A DNA stretch of 64,000 bases from Rhizobium sp. N324 (lineage in GTDB: Bacteria > Pseudomonadota > Alphaproteobacteria > Rhizobiales > Rhizobiaceae): NCBI RefSeq assembly GCF_001664485.1, contig NZ_CP013630.1, positions 4,569,501-4,633,500 on the forward strand. Direction: 5' to 3'. The notes under the pieces were generated by a model. The model searched no databases and was not told the origin of the DNA. It was given only the letters and a program-made list of their open reading frames with translations. A program made the translations under genes and the position numbers. Shown one piece after another: positions 45,310-54,626 of the stretch (the first letter of the stretch is position 1; each line of letters opens with the position of its first letter).

Positions 45310-46983
45310 CTATCCCTTGCGGGACAAAAACCAACGGATTTCCGTCTTCTCGGCAAGATCGAAGTCGATTTCGATCTGGTCCGAACCGCAAATGCCGGAG
45401 CTGTCGGCAAAGAAGATATCCTCGGTGATCAGCACTTCATTGCCGGGCGCGGAAAACTGCCAGCTTTCGCCGTCCGGCGCCGTCAGCAGCACGGACTCCC
45501 CGTCGCTTTGATGCAGGACGATGGAGGGATGGATATGAAACCGGGCGACGGCCTTCAGAGGCTCGTCATGCGCATATCCCTCCCGGACGACGAGCCGGTC
45601 GTGGCCGGTCACGATCGAGCCTGCGGCATTGAGTGTCAGCTCTCGTTCGTGCAGCACCCCGAACGCCCTGAGATAACCGTCATGGCTGAGCTTGATGCCG
45701 TCGCGTCCGTCCTCGGTTTCGGCACGCTCGACCGTAACGGTCCTTACTGGTTCGGTGATCGCGTGATTGAGGAAGGGCGAGGGGGAAAAGCGGCTGGACG
45801 AAGTGTCGTTCAAAATAACCGTCGAATGCGCCGCTGTCGTGCGCGCCATCTGGACATAGCGGTGCCCGGCAAATTTCGGCGAGCCGGAATTGACGATGAA
45901 GCGGTGGCGGCCGGACGACATTTCGAAGGAGAGGCTGCCGGCATGCACGGTCCGCAGCCCGCCTCCCGAAGGCGGCGTGCCGGCATCGGCGATGATCACG
46001 GTCTTTCCCCCGGAAAGCCGCTGATAGCGCGACTGCGGCAAGGCCTTGAACGGCTGGCCGGCGGTCTCGTCATATCTGAGCACCGAGATCAGCTCGTTTG
46101 CCAGCGTCGAGGTCGCCCCGTTGAACAGCGCCAGATCCCCATCCTGATGGCGAAAGAACCGCAATGCCGGATAGATGCGGTCGATGCCGGAAATCAGCTT
46201 CTGCGGCAGGTCATGGCCGAGATTGACATAGGTTTGCCGCAGCGGCAGCAGATCGAGCAGCAATTCCAGGCCGACGCGCGGATTACGCGAGATATGGCCG
46301 CCATCCGGCAGAATCTGGCTATCGAATTCGCGGTCGAGCGCCTGCGCCGCCCTTCGGAGCGTCGACGCACGGACAGGCATGGCGACGGAGGCCATGGCGA
46401 GCGCGATACGCAACCGAAACAGCTCCAGGCCGCCGAGCGTATAGGGCGCCATGCGGTGCAGGAACCTCACCTGGAATGCCAGCGACTTCATGAAGCGGCG
46501 ATAGAAACCGCGGTCGGCATTATGCAGCACCACCGGCGAATGCGAGAGCCAGGCAATGACGCGCTGTGCGGTGACGTCGATCTCCCATGCAATCCCGTCC
46601 ATCCGGCCGGCATGGAGGGAAAGCCAGCTGTCGACGATCGCGCGGGCGGCGGCCGAATTGCGCTCCGTCTTGTTCGCCCGCATATGCCGCAGCCAGCCGA
46701 AGCTGTGAAGGCGGGTCGCGAAGGGGCGCGACGGCAGGGTGAAGGTGAAGGGTGACTTTCCACCCGTTTCCAGCATGCGCCCGGCCAGCAGAAACCGGCC
46801 GTTGAGGATCTCGTCGGCCACATGCGAATCGATGCTGCGGAGATCGGTCGGGGCGACGATCAGACGCTCGGGCACGTTGATGGAATGGCGGAAGAGTTTT
46901 AGGCGCAGCAACGCGACGCGGCGCAAGGCGCGCCGCCAAGCCTCCCGAACATACATGCTCGCAAAACGCCGACCGGACTGCAT
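45310..46983 (-). CDS. Heparinase II/III-like protein
   Basis: 557 residues. The N-terminal half is an alpha/alpha toroid (WEIDVTAQRVIAWLSHSP, LGLEL-type helices). The C-terminal beta-sandwich contains MSSGRHRFIVNSGSPKFAGHRY, TTAAHSTVILNDTSSSRF (the His-containing metal-site region) and CGSDQIEIDFDL. No signal peptide is evident. The polysaccharide target is unknown. A start at ATG 46956 (MYVREAWRRA) is a possible alternative. It lies between purH and rsmB, an order I recall from other Rhizobiales. Confidence 0.85.
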   Translation of the reverse strand: MQSGRRFASMYVREAWRRALRRVALLRLKLFRHSINVPERLIVAPTDLRSIDSHVADEILNGRFLLAGRMLETGGKSPFTFTLPSRPFATRLHSFGWLRHMRANKTERNSAAARAIVDSWLSLHAGRMDGIAWEIDVTAQRVIAWLSHSPVVLHNADRGFYRRFMKSLAFQVRFLHRMAPYTLGGLELFRLRIALAMASVAMPVRASTLRRAAQALDREFDSQILPDGGHISRNPRVGLELLLDLLPLRQTYVNLGHDLPQKLISGIDRIYPALRFFRHQDGDLALFNGATSTLANELISVLRYDETAGQPFKALPQSRYQRLSGGKTVIIADAGTPPSGGGLRTVHAGSLSFEMSSGRHRFIVNSGSPKFAGHRYVQMARTTAAHSTVILNDTSSSRFSPSPFLNHAITEPVRTVTVERAETEDGRDGIKLSHDGYLRAFGVLHERELTLNAAGSIVTGHDRLVVREGYAHDEPLKAVARFHIHPSIVLHQSDGESVLLTAPDGESWQFSAPGNEVLITEDIFFADSSGICGSDQIEIDFDLAEKTEIRWFLSRKG

Positions 46984-47091
46984 ATTCTATTGTCTATTGA
47001 CCCTCGTGGTTAAGAATAGGTGAAAAGCGGCCGATTTCATCGCCCACAATGAATTAATTCGTAACAATGTTCGAATATACGCAAATTAACG

Positions 47092-47125
47092 TGCTTCACC
47101 GCGCGGTCACGCGCGGATGTGAAGC
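47092..47125. terminator. Nested hairpin after rsmB
   Basis: GCTTCAC ... GTGAAGC arms enclosing an inner GCGCG / CGCGC stem, in the 181-bp gap between rsmB and the heparinase-like gene. The T-tract on the minus side is weak. The rest of the gap is AT-rich (CAATGAATTAATTCG) and probably holds the promoter of the heparinase-like gene. Confidence 0.4.
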
Positions 47126-47164
47126 CTCTTCCATGGGCGGATGCGCCGCAACGGGCGTGAGCAA

Positions 47165-48553
47165 TCAGGCCACGCGCCGCAGCACGGCGGCATAAAAGCC
47201 GTCAAGGCCGGAGGCGATGCCGGCGGGCATTTTCAGCATGGTGGGAAGCGTGCGGAATTCACCGAGCGGCGTGATCGCCGCTTCCAGGCCGGACCAGTCG
47301 CCGGCATCGATTTGAACGCGCTCGATCCCATCCGTATCGGCCAGAACGCGAGCGACGACCTCCTCGCCTTCGGCCGGATCCAGCGAACAATTCGAAAAAA
47401 CCAGCGTTCCATCTGGCTTCAGCAATGTCAGCGCATGACGCAGCAGCCGCTCCTGCAGCGCCGCCAGCCTGCCGATATCCTCGGGCCCCTTGGTCCACAA
47501 CACGTCCGGGTGCCGGCGCGTCGTGCCGGTGGAGGAGCAGGGGGCGTCGAGCAGGATCGCGTCGAAACGCTCGGCCGGCTCGAATGCCGTCAGATCCGCC
47601 GCGATCGTTTCAGCCTCGAGGCCCAGCCGGTCGAGATTCGACCGCAGCCGTCTCAGCCGGCTTTGCGACTGGTCGAGTGCGGTGACCGTGCCGCCGGCAA
47701 GAATGAGCTGCGCCGTCTTGCCGCCGGGCGCGGCACAGAGATCGGCGGCGCGCTTGCCCGAGAGATCGCCGAAAAGCTTGGCCGGGATGCTTGCGGCCGC
47801 ATCCTGCACCCACCACGCGCCTTCGTCGAAACCTTCGAGCGAAGGGATGCCGCCGTCGAAGGCGGCAAGCCGCACGCCGCCGGTGGGAAGGACAACGCCG
47901 TTCAGCCGCTTTGCCCAGCCTTCGGCGTCCGATTTGACGGTCAGATCGATTGCGGCTGGTTGAAGCTGGGATTCCGAAATGGCCAGCGCCGCGTCCCGGC
48001 CATAGGCTCTTTCCAGCCTGGCGATGAACCAGGCCGGCATCGGCGCGACCTTGCCGATCTCGGCGAGCACCTCATCCTTCTCGCGGCCGAGCCGGCGGAG
48101 AACGGCATTGACCAGCTTGGCGAAACGCCGGTTGCGCGGATCCTGATTGGCCTGCTCGACGGCAAGATCGACAGCCGAATGATCCGGCACGTCGAGATAG
48201 AGGATCTGCGCCGCCCCGATTGCCAGTACATGGTGCAGCGCCCGGGCTCCTTCCGGCAGCGGCGATTCCAGCAGCGCTGCAACCGCCGCATCGATGCGCG
48301 GCAGATGGCGCAGCGTCGTGTTCAGGATGGCGCGCACGAGCGCCCGGTCGCTTTCGCCAAGCGCCCGGTAGGCTGGATTGCCATGTTCATGATCGAGTGC
48401 GCCGTCGAGCGGCAGCTTGCGATCGACGACGGCGCCGAGAATTTTTGCCGCTGCAGCCCGGGCCTGCAGGCCCGGTTTTGCCGGCGCGGATCGCTCGGTG
48501 GAGGGCTTATGTTTACGGGATGGTTTCTTCGTGCCGTCTGAATTCAAGACCAT
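47165..48553 (-). CDS. rsmB: 16S rRNA (cytosine-C5)-methyltransferase RsmB
   Basis: 462 residues. N-terminal NusB-like RNA-binding domain (about 28-165, [20 protein letters not shown]), then the NOP2/Sun Rossmann domain: SAM loop [30 protein letters not shown], and the catalytic cysteine in [12 protein letters not shown]. It begins inside the end of htpX (10-bp overlap), so it is co-transcribed with it. Confidence 0.93.
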   Translation of the reverse strand: MVLNSDGTKKPSRKHKPSTERSAPAKPGLQARAAAAKILGAVVDRKLPLDGALDHEHGNPAYRALGESDRALVRAILNTTLRHLPRIDAAVAALLESPLPEGARALHHVLAIGAAQILYLDVPDHSAVDLAVEQANQDPRNRRFAKLVNAVLRRLGREKDEVLAEIGKVAPMPAWFIARLERAYGRDAALAISESQLQPAAIDLTVKSDAEGWAKRLNGVVLPTGGVRLAAFDGGIPSLEGFDEGAWWVQDAAASIPAKLFGDLSGKRAADLCAAPGGKTAQLILAGGTVTALDQSQSRLRRLRSNLDRLGLEAETIAADLTAFEPAERFDAILLDAPCSSTGTTRRHPDVLWTKGPEDIGRLAALQERLLRHALTLLKPDGTLVFSNCSLDPAEGEEVVARVLADTDGIERVQIDAGDWSGLEAAITPLGEFRTLPTMLKMPAGIASGLDGFYAAVLRRVA

Positions 48554-49506
48554 GGACCTTTTGGCGGTTGCGAACCACCGCGACCAAGACCCGTATCCGG
48601 AACAGAGCGCGATTTGCGCGACGGATTAGCAGCCCGAACCGGCGGCGTCGAGACGTTCATGCCGCCCTGCGCCATGTCCTGCAGCGCAGCGATGCGGTTT
48701 TCCGTGTTCGGATGCGTCGAAAACAGATTGTCCATGCGCTCGCCGGAGAGCGGATTGATGATGAACATATGCGCGGTCGCCGGGTTGCGCTCGGCATCTT
48801 CGTTCGGCACGTGGGCGGCGCCACGGGCGATCTTACCGAGCGCGGAAGCAAGCCAGAGCGGGTTGCCGCAGATCTCGGCGCCGCGGCGGTCGGCGGAATA
48901 TTCGCGCGTCCGGCTGATCGCCATCTGCACCAGCATGGCGGCAAGCGGCGCCACGATCATCGCGACGAGCACGCCGACGAAACCGAGGGGATTGTTGTTG
49001 TTTTCACGGTTGCCGCCGAAGAAGAAGGCGAAATTGCCGAGCATCGAGATCGCCCCGGCAAGCGTCGCCGTGATCGTCATCGTCAGCGTGTCGCGGTTCT
49101 GGATATGGGCGAGCTCATGCGCCATTACGCCGGCGACTTCCTCCGGAGACAGTGCCTGGAGCAGGCCGGTGGAAGCGGCGACGGCAGCGTTTTCGGGATT
49201 GCGGCCGGTGGCGAAGGCATTCGGTTGCGGGCTGTCGTAGAGATAGACCTTCGGCATCGGCAGACCGGCATTGCGGGCGAGATCGCGCACGATCGCAAAG
49301 AACTCAGGCGCGTTGCGTTCATCGACCTGCTGGGCGCGATAGGCCGAAAGCACCATGCGGTCGGAATTCCAATAGGAGAAGAAATTCATGCCGGCGGCGA
49401 TGACGAAGGCAATCATCATGCCGGCGCGACCGCCGATCAGAAAACCGACAAACATGAAAAGCGCCGTCATGAAGGCTAGCAACATGGCAGTGCGGACGAG
49501 GTTCAT
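48544..49506 (-). CDS. htpX: Membrane zinc metalloprotease HtpX
   Basis: Integral-membrane M48 protease of envelope quality control. 320 residues. Two N-terminal helices (about 5-45), zinc motif [10 protein letters not shown] (near 129), a second hydrophobic pair (about 145-205), and the third ligand region [11 protein letters not shown]. The C-terminal 40 residues after [10 protein letters not shown] are low-complexity and basic. Divergent from the SDHAF4-like gene. Confidence 0.95.
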   Translation of the reverse strand: MNLVRTAMLLAFMTALFMFVGFLIGGRAGMMIAFVIAAGMNFFSYWNSDRMVLSAYRAQQVDERNAPEFFAIVRDLARNAGLPMPKVYLYDSPQPNAFATGRNPENAAVAASTGLLQALSPEEVAGVMAHELAHIQNRDTLTMTITATLAGAISMLGNFAFFFGGNRENNNNPLGFVGVLVAMIVAPLAAMLVQMAISRTREYSADRRGAEICGNPLWLASALGKIARGAAHVPNEDAERNPATAHMFIINPLSGERMDNLFSTHPNTENRIAALQDMAQGGMNVSTPPVRAANPSRKSRSVPDTGLGRGGSQPPKGPWS

Positions 49507-49616
49507 TGCGGATCTCCATCTCCGATTTCGCCGTGATAAGCTTTCAATCGCGGTACCGGCGCATTATGATTTGGTTATTCACCAGCCATTTTCAATATTT
49601 TCCGGCAGGAGATGCC

Positions 49617-49841
49617 ATGCAGGACGCCGATAACGACAATAGCCGAACGCCGACGGCCGAGGGCTCGGAGCCGCCGCGCAAGATGCTGTCTCCGGCTGCC
49701 AAACGCGCCCTTGCCGAAGCCGAGGAGCGGCGAAAGAACCAGAAGCCGCTGGAGCTGCCACCGGAGACCGGCGGCCGCGGTGGCGCCGAGCCGGCCCGAT
49801 TCGGCGATTACGAGATCAACGGCCGGGCGATCGATTTCTGA
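49617..49841 (+). CDS. DUF1674 protein, SDHAF4/Sdh8-like succinate dehydrogenase assembly factor
   Basis: 74 residues from ATG 49617 (AGGAG 6 nt upstream; the frame is open to 49506 but the extra residues are unlike the family). The C-terminal block GGRGGAEPARFGDYEINGRA then IDF is the DUF1674 signature, shared with mitochondrial SDHAF4, which helps flavinated SdhA assemble. An assembly role here is inferred from homology; sdh genes are not in the window. Confidence 0.82.
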   Translation: MQDADNDNSRTPTAEGSEPPRKMLSPAAKRALAEAEERRKNQKPLELPPETGGRGGAEPARFGDYEINGRAIDF

Positions 49842-50029
49842 TTCGGCCTCGGGTAGCATGACCTAGCTACATTTTGTGTTCTCTGTGGAACTCAGCGCAG
49901 AGAAGAAAAATTTTATTAACTGTCTGATAAAAATACAAAAACTTGAAATTCTGCATACGATCAGACCCCCAACATATGGGCTTTCTTGACTCCGATGCGC
50001 GAATCCCCCTTACTTCGTTGTAGCAAAGA

Positions 50030-50068
50030 AAAAGCCGCCACCCCCCGACCAAGGAAAAGTGACGGCTT
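50030..50068 (-). other. Hairpin with minus-side T-tract in AT-rich gap
   Basis: The 345-bp gap 49842-50186 has visibly lower GC than its surroundings. It contains an imperfect 11-bp stem AAAGCCGCCAC / GTGACGGCTTT with a 17-nt loop. On the minus strand it is followed by TTTTTCTTTG, as in a terminator. A second small stem (TCCCGC / GCGGGA) lies at about 50088-50108. TTGACT at 49985-49990 with TTACTT 18 nt later may be a rightward promoter. A leader RNA or an unannotated small RNA is possible; I see no protein gene. Confidence 0.4.
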
Positions 50069-50186
50069 TGGACTTGCATCCCGCTCTATTGCGTTAGGTG
50101 CGGGACACGGCATCCGTACAATTGGTATTGAGTCAGATAATGCCGCCGTGGTCAAGCCTGACGTTATCAAACGTAAGGAGGCCATT

Positions 50187-50396
50187 ATGGCCACACGTAC
50201 ATACCCATCCTACTGGATGTATAAAGATGCGCGGAATGAATGGCGTTGGAAGTATGATGCTTCCAATGCTGAGACCATCGCGGTTAGCAGCGAAGGCTAT
50301 GTCAAACGTAGCGACTGCGAACGAAGCATTGAGATCATGAAGGCGTCGTCTGGCAGCGCGGTTTGGTTCCCATCCGATTTGGCAAACGTAGCCTAA
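50187..50396 (+). CDS. DUF1508 (YegP-like) small protein
   Basis: 69 residues from ATG 50187, with a textbook AAGGAGG 5 nt upstream; the open frame to 49986 is rejected. The domain pattern YWMYKDARNEWRWKY, then IAVSSEGYVKRSDCERSIE with an Ala/Ser-rich end, is that of DUF1508/YegP modules. Function unknown. Codon use is AT-richer than neighbours (ATT, GTA, CGT, AAA), suggesting recent acquisition. A strong terminator follows. Confidence 0.75.
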   Translation: MATRTYPSYWMYKDARNEWRWKYDASNAETIAVSSEGYVKRSDCERSIEIMKASSGSAVWFPSDLANVA

Positions 50397-50423
50397 AAGC
50401 AGCTGTATTTCCCACGCAGAATA

Positions 50424-50465
50424 AAAGGCCGCTCCAACTTAAAGAGAGGGAGCGGCCTTTCTATT
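50424..50465. terminator. Bidirectional terminator between DUF1508 gene and acs
   Basis: Perfect 12-bp stem AAAGGCCGCTCC / GGAGCGGCCTTT with a 13-nt loop and TTT tails on both strands; separates the convergent genes. Confidence 0.85.
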
Positions 50466-52420
50466 CAGGCAGTCGCCTTGTTCTGCCGGTTGGCGATCAG
50501 ATCGTCGACGACGGCCGGATCGGCGAGCGTCGAGGTATCGCCGAGTGCACCGAAATCGTCTTCGGCGATCTTGCGCAGGATGCGGCGCATGATCTTGCCC
50601 GAGCGAGTCTTCGGCAGGCCGGGCGCAAACTGGATCTTGTCGGGCGCGGCGATCGGACCGATTTCGGCACGCACATGTTTCACCAGGTCCTGGCGAAGCG
50701 TGTCCGTTCCTTCGTGGCCGGCCATCAGCGTCACATAGCAATAGATGCCCTGGCCCTTGATCGGGTGGGGATAACCGACGACGGCGGCTTCCGACACCAG
50801 ATTGTGCGAGACGAGCGCGGATTCGACCTCCGCTGTGCCGAGCCGGTGGCCGGAGACGTTGAGCACGTCGTCGACACGGCCGGTGATCCAGTAATAGCCG
50901 TCCGCATCGCGCCGGCAGCCGTCGCCGGTAAAATATTTCCCCTTGTAGGTGGAGAAATAGGTCTGGATGAAACGCTCGTGATCGCCATAGACGGTGCGCA
51001 TCTGGCCCGGCCAGCTGTCGGTGATGCAGAGATTGCCGTCGGCCGCCCCTTCCAGCACCTTGCCCTCATTGTCGACAAGCTGCGGTTTGATGCCGAAGAA
51101 CGGCACCGTCGCCGAGCCGGGTTTCAGGTCGGTGGCGCCGGGCAGCGGCGTGATCATGTGGCCGCCGGTTTCCGTCTGCCACCAGGTATCGATGACCGGG
51201 CAGCGCTTGTCGCCGACGACATTGTAATACCACTCCCAGGCTTCCGGGTTGATCGGTTCGCCCACAGTGCCGAGCAGGCGGAGCGACGAGCGCGACGAGC
51301 GCGTGACGAATTCGTCGCCGGCCCCCATCAGCGAACGGATCGCCGTCGGCGCCGTATAGAAGATATTGACCTTGTGTTTGTCGATGACTTCCCAGAAACG
51401 CCCCTGGTCGGGGAAATTCGGCACGCCCTCGAACATCAGCGTCGTCGCGCAGTTGGCGAGCGGCCCGTAGACGATATAGGAGTGGCCGGTGACCCAGCCG
51501 ACATCGGCGGTGCACCAGTAGATATCGCCGTGATGATAGTCGAAGACATATTCATGCGTCATCGCCGCATAGACGAGATAACCGCCGGTCGTGTGCAGCA
51601 CGCCCTTCGGCTTGCCTGTGGAGCCTGACGTATAGAGAATGAACAGCGGATCTTCCGCCTTCATCTTCACCGGCGGGCATTCCGGCTTCACCGTGGCGAC
51701 TTCCTGGTGATGCCAGAGATCGCGGCCCGGCGCCCAGCCGGTCTTGCCGCCGGTGCGGCGCACCACCAGTACCTTGCTGACATGCACATGCTGGCGGGCG
51801 GCGATATGGATCGCCGTATCGGTATTGTCCTTCAGCGGTACCGGCTTGCCGCCGCGCAGCCCTTCGTCGCAGGTGATGACGAAGGTGGATTCGCAATCGA
51901 CGATGCGCCCAGCCAGGGCCTCCGGCGAAAAGCCGCCGAAGACCACCGAATGCACCGCGCCGATGCGGGCGCAGGCGAGCATCGCGTAAGCCGCTTCGGG
52001 GATCATCGGCATATAGATGGTGACACGGTCGCCCTTCTTGACGCCGTGCTTCTTCAACACATTCGCCATCCGGCAGACATGTTCGTAGAGCTCGTTATAG
52101 GTGACCTTCTTATCGATATAGGGATTGTCGCCTTCCCAGATGATCGCCACCTGGTCGCCATTGGTCTTCAGATGGCGGTCGATGCAATTGTAGGAGACGT
52201 TGGTCTGGCCGTCCTCGAACCACTTGATCGAGACCTTGCCGGTAAAGGAGGTGTTCTTGACCTTGGTATAGGGCTTGAACCAGTCGATCCGCTTGCCGTG
52301 TTTGCCCCAGAACTTGTCCGGGTTCTCGACGCTTTCCTCGTACCATTTCAGGTACTTTTCCTTATCGATCAGGGCGCGCGCCTTCACCGGCTTCGTCACC
52401 GGATAGATCTTCTCCGACAT
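50465..52420 (-). CDS. acs: Acetyl-CoA synthetase Acs
   Basis: Acetate + ATP + CoA to acetyl-CoA. 651 residues from ATG 52420 (GGAGGAG upstream). AMP-forming signatures: [28 protein letters not shown], and the C-terminal lysine acetylation site in [16 protein letters not shown]. The N-terminal ACS domain ([18 protein letters not shown]) is complete. Divergent from trcR across 229 bp, in which I see no clear operator. Confidence 0.96.
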   Translation of the reverse strand: MSEKIYPVTKPVKARALIDKEKYLKWYEESVENPDKFWGKHGKRIDWFKPYTKVKNTSFTGKVSIKWFEDGQTNVSYNCIDRHLKTNGDQVAIIWEGDNPYIDKKVTYNELYEHVCRMANVLKKHGVKKGDRVTIYMPMIPEAAYAMLACARIGAVHSVVFGGFSPEALAGRIVDCESTFVITCDEGLRGGKPVPLKDNTDTAIHIAARQHVHVSKVLVVRRTGGKTGWAPGRDLWHHQEVATVKPECPPVKMKAEDPLFILYTSGSTGKPKGVLHTTGGYLVYAAMTHEYVFDYHHGDIYWCTADVGWVTGHSYIVYGPLANCATTLMFEGVPNFPDQGRFWEVIDKHKVNIFYTAPTAIRSLMGAGDEFVTRSSRSSLRLLGTVGEPINPEAWEWYYNVVGDKRCPVIDTWWQTETGGHMITPLPGATDLKPGSATVPFFGIKPQLVDNEGKVLEGAADGNLCITDSWPGQMRTVYGDHERFIQTYFSTYKGKYFTGDGCRRDADGYYWITGRVDDVLNVSGHRLGTAEVESALVSHNLVSEAAVVGYPHPIKGQGIYCYVTLMAGHEGTDTLRQDLVKHVRAEIGPIAAPDKIQFAPGLPKTRSGKIMRRILRKIAEDDFGALGDTSTLADPAVVDDLIANRQNKATA

Positions 52421-52649
52421 GCAACTCCTCCTCATGGAACATGCGACGGGCCGCGTGGGTTTAGGGCCCGGATTTCAAATCACGGCAATTCATAGCAGCT
52501 CGCATCGTGGCGGCAATTAGACAAAGGTCATTTCATTTCGGAAGAATTGCAATTCTGCGACAGTGCGGTTATATAGCGGCATATTTCCCGGACATTGTGG
52601 TGACAATCCACGGACCGCGACCGGCGCGGACGATAGAAGGACTATATCC

Positions 52650-53357
52650 ATGGCTCAAACACTGCTCATGCCGAAGGCGACCGCCATCTGGCTTGTCGAC
52701 AACACGGCACTGTCTTTCGATCAGATCGCGCAGTTCTGCAAACTGCATCCGCTCGAGGTCAAGGCGATCGCCGACGGCGAAGCGGCGCAGGGCATCAAGG
52801 GCCTCGATCCGATCTCAACCGGACAGCTCTCCCGCGATGAGATCGCCCGCGCCGAAGCCAACCCGAACCACAAGCTGAAGCTTTCCGAACCCAAGGTGCG
52901 CGTGCCGGAATCCAAGCGCCGCGGCCCGCGTTATACGCCGGTTTCCAAGCGTCAGGACCGTCCGAACGCCATTCTCTGGCTGGTTCGCAACCATCCGGAG
53001 CTGAAGGACGCGCAGATTTCCCGCCTCGTCGGCACCACGAAATCCACCATCGAGCAGATCCGCGAGCGCACCCACTGGAACTCCGCCAACCTGGCGCCGA
53101 TGGATCCGGTAACGCTTGGCCTCTGCAGCCAGATCGATCTCGACATGGAAGTGGAAAAGGCTTCCAAGGGCCGGCCGCTGCCGACCGCCGCCGAGCTTGG
53201 CGCGACGCTGCAATCGGCCCAGGAAACCGAGCGCCTGACCCCGGGCTACGAGCGCGAGGAAGAAAAGGAAAAGGAAATCGACGCCGACGCCGTCTTCCGC
53301 AAGCTGAGCTCGCTGCGCTCCGCGCCGAAGGACGAGGACGACGACGATCAGTACTGA
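52650..53357 (+). CDS. trcR: Cell-cycle transcriptional regulator TrcR (DUF1013)
   Basis: 235 residues from ATG 52650 (GAAGGA upstream). The DUF1013 N-terminal region MAQTLLMPKATAIWLVDNTA is followed by two helix-turn-helix-like segments: LSFDQIAQFCKLHPLEVKAI and ELKDAQISRLVGTTKSTIEQ. The C-terminal tail is strongly acidic (EEEKEKEID, DEDDDD). Restricted to Alphaproteobacteria, where it is described as a conserved cell-cycle regulator. Followed by a strong terminator. Confidence 0.88.
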   Translation: MAQTLLMPKATAIWLVDNTALSFDQIAQFCKLHPLEVKAIADGEAAQGIKGLDPISTGQLSRDEIARAEANPNHKLKLSEPKVRVPESKRRGPRYTPVSKRQDRPNAILWLVRNHPELKDAQISRLVGTTKSTIEQIRERTHWNSANLAPMDPVTLGLCSQIDLDMEVEKASKGRPLPTAAELGATLQSAQETERLTPGYEREEEKEKEIDADAVFRKLSSLRSAPKDEDDDDQY

Positions 53358-53378
53358 GAGATCGACGATCTCATGAAA

Positions 53379-53414
53379 AACCCCGCCGATATGAGCTGAT
53401 CGGCGGGGTTTTTT
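53379..53414. terminator. Terminator between trcR and flagellin
   Basis: Perfect 12-bp stem AACCCCGCCGAT / ATCGGCGGGGTT, 8-nt loop, followed by TTTT on the plus side; AAAA before the left arm gives a T-tract for the flagellin transcript. Confidence 0.9.
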
Positions 53415-53434
53415 GTTGCGGATCGCCTGTCGGC

Positions 53435-54370
53435 TTAGCTGCGGAACAGGGTGAGGATGTTCTGCGCCGAGCTGTTGGCGATCGACAGCGACTGGACGGC
53501 GAGCTGCTGCTGCGTCTGCAACGCCGAGAGCTTGCTCGATTCTTCTTCCATATCGGCATCGACCAGGCGGCCGACGCCGGAGTCGATCGAATCGTGAAGA
53601 CCGCTGACGAAATTTTCCTGCAGCTGGATACGCATCGAGATCGAGCCGAGCGCCGAGCCGGCCGCGGTCATGGCGCCGAGAACCAGTTCGACACCGGTCA
53701 AGGCCGCGTCGAGCTGACCCTGGGTGAAACCGGTAATGTCGAGATCATAGATCGATGCCATGACGATGACGGTGCCGCCATAGGTTCCATTGAAGGCGGT
53801 GCCGATAATCCCGCTGCTGGTCTCGATCGCGCCGGTGCTGGTCATGCCGAAGAGCACGTTTCCAAGCGAGCCTGAATCGAGCACGTAATCCGTCATCTTC
53901 ACCGAAACGGCGTTGCTGCCGTCGCGGACGAAGGAGGAAACCACGCTCTTCGTTCCGGAGGCGCCGGCGACCCAGTTTTCACCGGAGAAGGACGCCGACT
54001 GGGCGATGCTGAGCAGTTGCTCCTGCAGCTGGTCGAGTTCCTGCTGGATCTTGGTCTTGTCGACGCCTTTTTCCGTGGCGGCGACGATCTTCGCCTTGAT
54101 GTCGCTGACGACGTCGAGCGCACTGTCCATCGCCGAATAGGCGGTATCGACCTTGGCCGCGCCAAGCCCGAGCGCGTCGGAGACGGCCGAAAGCGCCTTG
54201 TTGTCGGAACGCATGGTCGTCGCGATCGACCAGTAGGCAGCATTGTCGGACGCCTTTTCGACACGATAACCCGACGAGACTCGGCCCTGGGTGTCCTTGA
54301 GGCCGTCGTTTACGCCGCGCAAAGTCTGCAGCGCTGCCATGGCAGCGTTGTTGGTAAGGATGCTTGTCAT
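53435..54370 (-). CDS. Solitary flagellin
   Basis: 311 residues from ATG 54370 (MTSILTNNAAMAALQTL). The conserved N-terminal D0/D1 block (RVSSGYRVEKASDNAAYWSI) and the C-terminal D0/D1 block (LQTQQQLAVQSLSIANSSAQ, ending LTLFRS) are intact, with a shorter variable centre than enteric flagellins. No other flagellar gene is near; R. leguminosarum is known to carry extra fla genes outside the main cluster (flaE, flaH, flaG), and this may be one of them. The 256-bp upstream gap holds repeated GTTAAC and GCTTTGCAT-like words but no promoter I can name. Confidence 0.92.
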   Translation of the reverse strand: MTSILTNNAAMAALQTLRGVNDGLKDTQGRVSSGYRVEKASDNAAYWSIATTMRSDNKALSAVSDALGLGAAKVDTAYSAMDSALDVVSDIKAKIVAATEKGVDKTKIQQELDQLQEQLLSIAQSASFSGENWVAGASGTKSVVSSFVRDGSNAVSVKMTDYVLDSGSLGNVLFGMTSTGAIETSSGIIGTAFNGTYGGTVIVMASIYDLDITGFTQGQLDAALTGVELVLGAMTAAGSALGSISMRIQLQENFVSGLHDSIDSGVGRLVDADMEEESSKLSALQTQQQLAVQSLSIANSSAQNILTLFRS

Positions 54371-54626
54371 GATCCGTTCCACAATCATTGAGAAAGGGGC
54401 ATCCGGACTACAGCGCCGCGCGTCTCTTCAGATGCGCAAAGGACTCTGTAGCACTTCAACTGCTGCACAATTTGCCCTGAAATCGCGATCGATTTGAGGA
54501 CCTATGCAGCAGGCCGGGTAACGGCGACCGCGTCATGCAAAGCCTGCTATGCAAGCCATTGCCGTTAACGAACCCTTGCATCACATGGTTAACAATTCCT
54601 CAATCAGGCTTATGAAATGCTTAATT

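Noticed and set aside
49867..50079. 70-codon minus-strand frame in the AT-rich gap
   Set aside because: No ribosome site, no domain, and it crosses the hairpin at 50030-50068.
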